In this document: positions 53,301-61,217 of the stretch, piece by piece | How positions within the stretch are numbered: position 1 is the first letter of the stretch | Layout of the letters: every line of letters begins with the position of its first letter | Translations under genes and position numbers: made by a program | Source: Elysia crispata | Taxonomy: Eukaryota > Mollusca > Gastropoda > Plakobranchidae | Reading direction: 5' to 3' | Length of the DNA: 64,000 nt | Assembly: GCA_033675545.1 (NCBI GenBank) | Contig: JAWDGP010001486.1 | Location: 1,331,501 to 1,395,500 of the forward strand | Notes under the pieces: generated by a model | Seen by the model: the letters and a program-made list of their open reading frames with translations, nothing else | Told to the model about the DNA's origin: nothing | Database searches by the model: none

Positions 53301-56300
53301 TGAAGATTGACAGCTGTCAGGGCAGTCTGATGTGCTTGGCAAAGCAATATCCATAGGCTCTGCACCTGACTCTGTGGCAGAGCCTGCATCTGAAAGTGAG
53401 TCTGACTGTGGTGCCTCACTAAGACTACTCACAGGCAAACTTGGGGGCTGGAGAAACGTAGCTATAGGCTCAGGAGCACGCACTGAAGAGCAGATCAGTG
53501 ACATGGCAGGAATACTTGCTACAGAAGAAGTCTGCGTAGTAAAAGCTGGAGTCAAGCAAGTTTTGATCACATCAGGGAGAGGTAACCCTGCAGGGGGAGA
53601 GGGTGGCAGATAATTTTCAGGTGGAGTGGACGGGGCTTGGAGTTCAGCAGGGTCCATACAAGGCTGGGCAGCTGATGGAACATCATCAACAATTACATCC
53701 TCCCCAGCAGCAAGAGGTTTCACTCCTGGTGGAATGGAAGGATTGCCTGGGAGGCTTGTGGGAAGACCAGGTAAATCATCCAAGGGAGGGGAAGGATTCT
53801 GGATGACTGGTGGTCCAGGAGGTCCTGGTGGTTCATCATTTGGCACACCAGGTGGACCTGAGTTGCCAGGCAAGAAGGTAGGTATAACACGTGGAAATGG
53901 TTGTCGTGGAGGCTCACGATGACAATGTAATTCTATGAGCCAGTCCTTGATAGCAGCTTTTAGTGCCATTTTAGGCTGATATCGAATATCCACACGTGAA
54001 GCAATGTCATCATCAATCGAAAAATCATTTTCTGTTTCAAGCTTGATATCTGAGGCTATAGGACTCATCCGCTCATCTAAAAAAAGAATTAATACAGTAA
54101 TTTTCACATCATTCTTAAGAAGGATATTTTGATTGCAATATGTTTAATTAGAAAATCCCATTTCATGGGAAAATACTGAGGTAATTAAAAAATTAATGAG
54201 AAAGAAAAAACAGCTACTACTTGATGAACTCAATAAGATGAGTCCAATTTTTTAATAGCTGATTGAAGAATGCTTATTCAGTATCAAGAGAAGTGGGTAT
54301 AAAACTAGAAAGGCACAACTTCCTAGAAAGAGGGGAGGGGATATATATAGTGATTTATCCAAATGTTAGAAATCTGCATTGCCTAGTGATCAGAAATGGC
54401 TGATTTCAATGATTTAAATATTTCAATACTTTGATAATTCTTTTTCTTATATTTCTTTTAGAGCTTCTGCTTGCCTTTTATGAGTTGTATTAAACATCTA
54501 TCAAAGCCAAACATTCAGCCAAAATGATAAAAAATAAATTGAAAACATGCATATTTGTATGGAAGATAAGGAGAAGAAGAGAAAAGGAAAAAGTTAAAAA
54601 AGATGACAAATAGATAGAAGAGGAGTATGGAAACAAGGGAAGGGAATGAAATGAAAGGGGGAAAAAAAGTGGAGATAAGAAGGAAGAGTGAGGCAAAGAA
54701 GGAGATGAGATGAATGGAGGTAATGAGAAAAAATTAAACACAAAGGTAGGAGAAAAAAAATAAGGAAGATAAGGAAAAAAGTAAGATGAGAAAACCAAGG
54801 AGACAATAAACTAACTAACTAACTAACTCTCTCTCTCTCTCTCTCCCCCCCTCCCTACCATCTCCAACTATCATTTTCTTTCAGGTATATTTTCATTAAA
54901 TTCTTATCTCTTCAGCATTCATTCTTTTATACATAAAAATTTAGTCAATTTTAGACAAAATATTTTTTAATTAGTCTTTTCATTTTTTTCTCTATAATTA
55001 TATATATATATATATATTTCTTTTGTGTGTGTGTGTGTGTGTGTAATTCCACAGTATTTATTTATTTTTTTCCCTTTTTCTTTTGGGGGTAGGGGGGCAG
55101 ATTTTTCTAGGCATAACCTTTTACATATTTATATACATATATAAAATTCTTTTTTTTTTTTTACAGTTTTTACCTCAAATTTATATATGTGAATATCCTT
55201 GTGTGGTTTGTTGTTCTTGTTTTTGTGTCTGACGAAAGAGTAAAGCCAATAGTTCATGTGTTTTGTATTTTTTGTACCTTTTAGAGCTGCACTCTACCTA
55301 TTTTTGTTTTTCTTTACAGTGCTTCACAACTATTCACAAAGCTCCACTGCGACATTCTACTTAATTAAGTGATTCAAAAACATAACTATTCTTAAACTTA
55401 CTGTACACAAAGAAAATAAAAGGTAACAAAAAGCAATGATGTATAAAAAAAAAAAAAACAACCAGAGACAAACTATAAAAAAAAAAAAACACTTTGAGCA
55501 AAGTTTCAATGAGATTTTTTTAGCCATTGATTATCAATCTTCCCCACATAGACTGACTCAAAATTATAGTTAATACTATTTCATTGCTGGGTATCTAAAA
55601 AAAATTAATTTAAAAAATTCTTAGATGGAACAGGTATACATAATGGGAGGGAAGATGGTTTCTTTCAAATTCAATGATACAATTATAGCAAGACTTCTAT
55701 TGTATGAAATATATCCAAAATAGTGGAACCAGGTCCAGAGTTTCATCAGAGGATGAATTTACATCTAAAATTTACTCTTCATCTACTTTGCCTGTGACAA
55801 GATCTAGGCCTACAGACTCATTTCCTCCCAGTTACTGCCCTTTTCGTCACTGATAGAGGTCCCTAGACCATGTTTCTTCTTCATTTATGAGATGACTGAA
55901 GAGTTCTGATTATTAAATTGAAATTAAAATGCTGAAAATGAAACTAGCACATTTCTAGAAGTATGAGAACTCTTTTGAATATCCGATTAGCTTAGTTTAC
56001 AAACATAATTTAAAGGTTAAGAGTGACATATTGTCTGGGAGAGTCTTGGATTAATGCAAGATGTAATTTTTATGAGACAAGTTCAAGACATTTTGGCAAA
56101 GACATCCCTAACTCAGATAAAATGCTTTTCGTACTAAATCCAGATTTCTAGATTTATTAAAATATTTGGCATGTTTGCTCTAAATGTTACTGCTCAGTTC
56201 CTGAAATAGATATATTATTATTCAACTAATAATTGTTGTTACGCCAGTGTGTCATGTATTATCTCCCTTCATTCAGCCTTTGCTGAATGAATGTGTCGTC

Positions 56301-59300
56301 TTCCGGTTTGTGTATATCCACAAGGAGGTCGACTTCGCTATACAGAGTTATATATTTACCTTTAAATCCATCAGCATCCAACTTTCAAGCATTATTTTCT
56401 CCTTAATATAGTCAAAAAGTGATAGTTATTTCACGTATCTTTCCAGATGACTAAAAAGAAAGTAGAAGAACTCACTGTGCTAGTCAATAAGTTAAGTGAA
56501 AAGATCGACGGATCAATATTCAGATTGGCACCCCGCCATCGGCCTCTGTGCCAGAGTCACAGTCAGATTCTAGATCTAGATCTTTTAAAGATTGTGGAAT
56601 TCCCGACAATGATATAGATCATGCTGCCTGTTCCACGATAGATGTGACTCAGGAGTTCGAATGTGTTCGGGATAAACTTAATAAACTTAACAGAGTTTCC
56701 CCCCAAGCAGTTACAAAGTTCATGACTCCGCTGCCGGTATTAAGCAAGATTGTAAGCCTGCTCTTAAGGTCATTTCCAGATGTGCTCGTTTCGCAGAAAC
56801 AGGCCTTAAACAACTTTCAACATTCGAGAGAGACAACAACGGCATGTTTTGCCTCTCTGACGATGAGATGCAATCGCTATTCACGATTTTTGCTGCCCAG
56901 AGCTCCTTTCTTCAAGCTGAGTATTCAAGTCTGGTTGTAAAGAGCTCTTTCTCAGCTGAAACTTCCAGATTATTTCGAGTGTTCGAGAATAACACATCGA
57001 CTTTCTCTGAATCGTCGTTAAGGAACATCCGTGTCGCTGCTGAGTTGTCGTCCCTGTCATCTCCCACCGCTCAGCCACAGTTCAGCGCACAGCCGCCGTG
57101 GTTATTTCAGGCGGCGGGGTAACTACAGCGGTGGCTCTCGATTGTGGGACAGAGCGACACAGCGAGGTGGTTTCCCACCAAATACTGCGGATTTCCCCTC
57201 TCGACGAGAAGCCGACGGTAATTAATTAGGTCATCAGGGCATTCCCCTTGCGCATTCCAGAAATCGTTTATGTTCGTGGGTAAGAATCTTGAGAGCAGTC
57301 TCGACCGCTGGAAGGAGTTAATTGGTGCTGTCAGTGGTTGTCACCGTGTCTTGGACTGGATAAAAGACGGAATTCGCATTCCTTTTTCTAATCTACCAAC
57401 AGATTTTGAGATAGAAAATAAACATTTCTCTGCAAGAGAAAACGACTTTATTTCTAAGAATTAGAACGTCTTTTAAAATCAGGTTGCATAGTGGCTTGTA
57501 AGGTAAAACCTAAGTGCGTTTCACCAATATCTACGGTTCCTAAAAAAGACTCTTTTTTTCGATTGATCACTGATCTGAGACGCATTAATGCTCATTGCGA
57601 GACACGATCCTTTGTGTATGAAGATATAAAAAGTGTTATTGACTTGGCTGAAGCTGGTGACAGTATTGTAACTTGTGACATTAGGAACCGGTTTTTTCAT
57701 ATCAAAGTGCATCAGGACGATACTTAATATTTAGGGTTCAAATACAAGTCGTTATATTATAAGTGGCTTATCTTACCATTTGGACTTTCTTGTTCGCCAT
57801 TCTTTTCTAGCAAAACTCTTAGAGCGGTGGTTCAATGGTTCAGAACACAACAGTTAAAGATTAGTTGTTATGTGGACGACTTTATTTTATTTGATTCGGA
57901 TTATAAAATTGATAACTCTGGCTCTATTTTAGTGAACACACTAGAAGGTTTGGGGTTTTTCATAAATTATGAAAAATCCCAACTAATTCCATCTTCTGAG
58001 AAGACCTACATCAGCTATGTAATAAACACAACCAGAAAAAATGACGCTATTTGGGTCAGTATTCCTAAAGACAGAATCAAACGTCTGAAACATGACATAG
58101 CACATTTACTGAGACATAAGCAAGCATCGGCTAGGGCGCTTGCTCGTGTGGCAGGGCAATGTATTTCAATGTCCAAAGCTATTATTCCTGCCAAATTGCT
58201 TCTCAGAAATCTCCATAAACTATTAGCCTCCAGGTCTTCTTGGCAAGATGTTCTCGATCTTGATGTCTGTACGGTAAAAGATTTAGAATGGTGGTTTCAT
58301 GCCGTGTCCGCTTGGAACGGCAACTCTTTCCATGTCAAACCCAAAGACCATATACAGCTGGCCACAGATGTTAGTGGTGAAGGTTGGGGAGGAATAATCG
58401 TTGACTCTCACCAGGAGGCTCAAGGAGCATGGGATCGCTCTACGAGCTCCAGGAGTTCGAACTTTCGAGAAATAAGCGCTGTGCTTATGACTTTAACAAG
58501 CTTCTTGCCTCTACTAAAAGGCAAATCGGTGCAGATTTTATCCGACAATATAACAACTGTAGCCTACATAAACTTTCAGGGTGGTGTAAGCCAAGAAATA
58601 ACGAAAGTAGCTACTTCCATATGGTCCCTAGCTGTAAGAAACTCAATAGACATACAAGCCAAATATCTGCCACTTTACATGAACTGTCAAGCAGATGCTC
58701 TCAGTCGCATTCCGGCCAAGTACGAATGGATTCTGCATCCTCGCATATACGCCTACCTAGATGCGGTCCACGGTCCCCACACAATGGACAGATTCACGTC
58801 GGCAATGACCACACATTGTCAGCGCTATAACAGCTTGTTTCTAGACCCACATACAAGTGGTGTCGACGCCTTGCGCCAAACAGACTGGCAAGTACACAAC
58901 AACTTCGTGAATGCACCCTTCCGACTGCTGAACAAAGTAATAAACACTGTGTGCGCCCAAAAGGCACAGGCCACAATAATCGTCCCATGGTGGCCAGCAC
59001 AGACGTGGTTCCAAAGACCGAGACGATTGTCAGTGTGTCCCCCAATCAAACTTCCAAAAGCCAAATACATTTGCTTTCCCCTACTATGTCACATACCAGA
59101 ACCTGTGAACAATCCACGCTGGAAACTGTATGCTTGGAGAATGAATGGGAATCTAGACTAAGACACAAAAATTGGTCTACGGAATGTACCCAACTTTACA
59201 AATTCTTTTTAGCAGACTCATCTTTGAAGCAATATAACCGCTATGTTTTGCAATTTAAAGAGTTTTGTTTGAAACAGGGCTATTTTTTCCCTCTTCCATT

Positions 59301-61217
59301 TCATGATGTGTCTGCCCTCATTTCATCAATTATGAAACTCAAGAGTGACCTCTCAGAGAGGCCAGAGTCCATGTTGAGATCCATCCAGGCAGCTCTTACT
59401 CACTTCTTTGTAGCTGCTTGGGATTCGAACCCATTTGATGCTGATCTTAAGAACTTTGTGACGGCGCTGATCAAAGTGCGCACAAAGCACGCATCCGGTA
59501 GGACAAAAGTCATGCTAATTAAACCAATTACTGATCTGTTCTGTAAATGGGGTGAGAATCATAAATTGAGTATCAAACATTTAAGGCAAAAAACAATAGC
59601 TTTGTTGTCACTGAGCATGATGGCACGACCTTCTGACCTTGCCCCAGCGATGGGTTTTCACAGAAATCAACTGCGGTTTAGTGAGGACAACAGCGTGGTT
59701 ATCCCCCTGTGTGGGATTGAAAATGACTCAGATAGGCATGGGTTTGAGATAAAAACCGACAAAATTCTGGGTTCGAATATTCGGATAAATTTACCATGTT
59801 GTAACGGTTAATATCTTCTCAGTATTCCATGTATTGTTCCTTTAAATTGCTCCATAACCATACACTATTATTATAGTTCTATATTTTCTCTAGTGCTTAC
59901 TCACAAGTTTATTTTCATTGCAGTAGTCTAAGCAACAGTAACTGATCTGTCTTTATTTCTCATTTCTCATTTTCTACTTTGGTAGTTCACAGGCTATGTG
60001 TTTGCTAATCATATCAACCTTTTGCTTATTTCATTTGGTTTGGTTTGTCCTGTTTTGTTGTGTTCCGTCTTGCTTTACCCAACACTATTACTCTCTACGA
60101 CAGGCATTGTTGTATTTTATTTTGTTTGATTAAAAGAAAATACATGTGGAATGACACACTGGCGTGACTTAAGTTTATAAAGATTGTTGTTACGCCAGTG
60201 TGTCATGTATTATCTTCCTTCATTCAGCCTTTGCTGAATGAATGTGTCGGCTTCCGGTTTGTGTATTGTTATTTCATGTACCTTTTTGTAACAGTCATAT
60301 ACTTTATAGGCTAGGATTTTGGTATACATGAGCCGAGGACAGGCATTGTTGTATTTTATTTTGTTTGATTAAAAGAAAATACATGTGGAATGACACACTG
60401 GCGTGACTTGAGTTTAAAAAGAGTATAAATACCTTTCATGATATCCTTCTTAACTCCATCAGGATTAGATTGACACCATTGACCTAAAGTATGAATAGCC
60501 ATGAAGTTTGCCTCAAATTCAGTATTTGGGTTTGTCATCACACCATTTATGTATGGAATAATTTCTGGAGACCTTCCATCATAAGGACCCAAGAAAATGC
60601 GCCTTGGATCATAATCGTTTGCATGGACATTGTCCCATATCACAGATGGTCTTTTGAGGACTGATGAGATTTCCTCAAGGGAAGGAATGGTCAGTTTTTT
60701 GCTCACAACACGCGGACCTGTGAAAAAACAATAGGAAATTGACACATATAAAATCATCATTAATGTACCAATCTGCTTTAGAAAAAAAAATGAGAGGTCA
60801 AATCCTTAAACCATGGCTAAAAGGTATAACTCTCAGATAAGTTAAAATTTTTTCAGTGCCCATAGCTTGGAAATGCTGTACCTTTCTGTCAATGCATTTA
60901 ATGAGAAAAACTTGTGCAAGTTACTAAAAATTCTTATTCTCAATAACAAATTTCATCCAATATCTGACCTTCCCTTCAATTTCCAGAATAAATCCTCTAA
61001 GTTATAAAGTGTTATGAGTTTTAAAGTAATAAACTAATTAAAATGTTTTTCTTGATTTTTTTTCCAATAAAAATAATGTACAAACAACATAATTATGTCA
61101 CAAAATATTTTATCATACCTGTCCACATGACATCAATGCCGGGTAGAAGCTTTGAACCAATGGTATTTAAATATTCTGAGGATGATACTGTTGGAACAGC
61201 TCTTGAAGCACAGTATT
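38353..61217 (-). CDS. OGA: Protein O-GlcNAcase, nine exons, 5' part outside window
   Basis: Removes O-linked GlcNAc from Ser/Thr of nuclear and cytoplasmic proteins. Exons in coding order: 61217-61119, 60717-60433, 54076-52977, 52065-51891, 47635-47550, 44564-44460, 41193-41102, 39744-39552, 38652-38353; phases join throughout, giving about 810 residues. The first two exons end the GH84 domain: [22 protein letters not shown], then [11 protein letters not shown] and VMTNPN, which keep the substrate-binding Trp, Asn, Asp and Asn (human W278, N280, D285, N313). The 1100-base exon carries [13 protein letters not shown], a Pro/Ser/Glu-rich linker of some 270 residues and [10 protein letters not shown], which begins the helical stalk. 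The stalk continues to VQWLG and [13 protein letters not shown]. The last exons ([48 protein letters not shown]) form the pseudo-acetyltransferase domain. Exons with the catalytic Asp pair lie beyond 64000. Intron 54077-60432 holds a retrotransposon in antisense. Confidence 0.96.
40226..40475 (+). repeat. 250-bp dispersed duplicate, copy 1
   Basis: Matches 42194-42443 over exactly 250 bases with about nine differences, all of which are transitions. It lies in the OGA intron 39745-41101. Its right half overlaps the left part of the MITE-like element at 40334-40760, so the duplicated segment includes half of that element and 100 bases of its flank. Confidence 0.9.
40334..40760. mobile_element. 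Possible MITE with AAGGCCGGGC ends
   Basis: CACTTACAAG-TAAGGCCGGGC at the left (about 40334-40353) is mirrored by GCCCGGCCTTCCTTACAAAG at the right (about 40739-40758), an imperfect inverted repeat of roughly 25 bases. The interior has no transposase. It lies in an OGA intron. A half copy is present at 42194-42443. Confidence 0.5.
42194..42443 (+). repeat. 250-bp dispersed duplicate, copy 2
   Basis: Second copy of 40226-40475, in the next OGA intron upstream in the gene (41194-44459). It stops inside the MITE-like element, so the right half of that element is absent. Two CpG sites of copy 1 are TpG or CpA-type here, which suggests that this copy has lost methylated CpGs. Confidence 0.9.
45615..45638. 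repeat. (AT)n microsatellite
   Basis: Twelve AT dinucleotides in an OGA intron. Confidence 0.95.
54555..54857. repeat. Purine-rich tract ending in (CTAA)n, (CT)n and C-run
   Basis: 54555-54805 is almost entirely A and G on the plus strand (words such as GGAGAAGAAG and GGAAAAAG). It is followed directly by (CTAA)4 at 54811-54826, (CT)9 at 54827-54844 and a C-rich end. The minus-strand open frames through it (54490-54806) are low-complexity artefacts. It lies in the OGA intron beside the retrotransposon. Confidence 0.85.
54998..55044. repeat. (TA)n and (GT)n microsatellites
   Basis: A TA run at about 54998-55016 and a GT run at 55024-55044, separated by seven bases, in the same OGA intron. 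Confidence 0.9.
56232..56315 (+). repeat. Split direct repeat A1 (left end)
   Basis: 84 bases shared with A2 at 60183-60266, with two mismatches. It contains ACGCCAGTGTGTCAT, the reverse complement of a motif in the B repeats, and a perfect 8-bp stem (CATTCAGC / GCTGAATG, 56270-56289). After 56315 the two A copies differ for about 109 bases, then some similarity returns at 56425. Confidence 0.9.
56447..57225 (+). pseudogene. Gag-like ORF1 of the retrotransposon, frameshifted
   Basis: Starts at the ATG 56447 with a Lys/Glu-rich, coiled-coil-like N-terminus ([19 protein letters not shown]). The coding signal then moves through other frames: a Ser/Arg stretch ([13 protein letters not shown]) from about 56548, a helical part ([14 protein letters not shown]) from about 56750, and an Arg/Gly tail ([13 protein letters not shown]) after about 57085, ending at 57225. 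At least three frameshifts are therefore needed. An Arg/Gly-rich tail is common in Gag-like proteins of DIRS-type elements. Assignment is from position and composition, not from a recognised domain. Confidence 0.6.
57270..59161 (+). pseudogene. Reverse transcriptase / RNase H ORF, one frameshift and one stop
   Basis: The RT begins near 57270 ([20 protein letters not shown]), shifts frame by one base near 57458, then runs as [11 protein letters not shown] and [11 protein letters not shown] single TAA at 57725-57727 interrupts it, after which the same frame continues through the LPFGLS motif to YVDD (57869-57880), the RT active site. RNase H follows with its acidic set intact: [22 protein letters not shown] and QADALSR. 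The remaining 150 residues resemble the RNase H-recombinase spacer of DIRS-type elements. RNase H without integrase or protease and the overlap with a recombinase ORF separate this from LTR retrotransposons and retroviruses. The two breaks should make this copy inactive. Confidence 0.88.
58951..59811 (+). pseudogene. Tyrosine recombinase, C-terminal catalytic part missing
   Basis: Overlaps the RT/RNase H ORF by about 210 bases in another frame, as in DIRS-type elements; the true start within the overlap is unknown. An N-terminal core-binding domain ([28 protein letters not shown]) is followed by the catalytic domain start, with the first active-site Arg in [12 protein letters not shown] (Arg at residue 226). 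The frame stops at 59811. The HxxR motif and the nucleophilic Tyr, expected roughly 100 residues further on, are not found in any frame of the 290 bases before B1. The protein is therefore unlikely to recombine DNA. Confidence 0.82.
60099..60182 (+). repeat. Split direct repeat B1 (internal)
   Basis: 84 bases matching B2 at 60338-60421 with two mismatches. It abuts A2 directly, forming the B1A2 junction thought to mimic the circular DNA intermediate of these elements. It carries ATGACACACTGGCGT at 60151-60165. Confidence 0.9.
60151..60206. other. Hairpin across the B1/A2 junction
   Basis: ATGACACACTGGCGT (60151-60165, in B1) is the perfect reverse complement of ACGCCAGTGTGTCAT (60192-60206, in A2), around a 26-base loop that contains the B1/A2 joint. 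The same arms lie in A1 and B2, so the outer ends of the element are also inverted relative to each other. It may be the recombinase binding site. Confidence 0.8.
60183..60266 (+). repeat. Split direct repeat A2 (internal)
   Basis: Second A copy, 82 of 84 bases identical to A1. It is followed by 71 bases before B2, which differ from the sequence after A1. Confidence 0.9.
60338..60421 (+). repeat. Split direct repeat B2 (right end)
   Basis: Right end of the retrotransposon. The OGA 5' splice site (GT of the minus strand at 60431-60432) lies 11 bases beyond it. Confidence 0.9.

Larger units (their letters stand above)
56232..60421 (+). mobile_element. PAT/Ngaro-like tyrosine-recombinase retrotransposon (DIRS order)
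   Basis: A 4.19-kb element with split direct repeats in the order A1 (56232-56315), ORFs, B1 (60099-60182), A2 (60183-60266), B2 (60338-60421). The A copies match at 82 of 84 bases, and so do the B copies. This arrangement, with a reverse transcriptase/RNase H and an overlapping tyrosine recombinase instead of an integrase, defines the PAT and Ngaro groups of DIRS-type retrotransposons. No target duplication flanks it, as expected for recombinase-driven insertion. No adenine methyltransferase domain was seen, which favours Ngaro over PAT, though a degraded one cannot be excluded. All three ORFs are damaged. It sits in an OGA intron, antisense to the gene, with B2 ending 11 bp from a splice donor. 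Confidence 0.9.

Noticed and set aside
53332-53922. Plus-strand open frames with Gly/Pro-rich proteins opposite the OGA linker
   Set aside because: They are the antisense of the Pro-rich OGA exon, whose minus-strand frame has homology and correct splice sites.
54490-54806. Two minus-strand open frames rich in Ser, Phe, Leu and Pro
   Set aside because: They are a by-product of the purine-rich low-complexity tract.
58794-59070. Minus-strand open frames inside the retrotransposon
   Set aside because: They lie opposite the conserved RT/RNase H-recombinase overlap and show no domain.
56232-60421. LTR retrotransposon or endogenous retrovirus
   Set aside because: There are no LTRs, protease, integrase, envelope or target duplication. 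The repeats are split direct repeats and a tyrosine recombinase is present.
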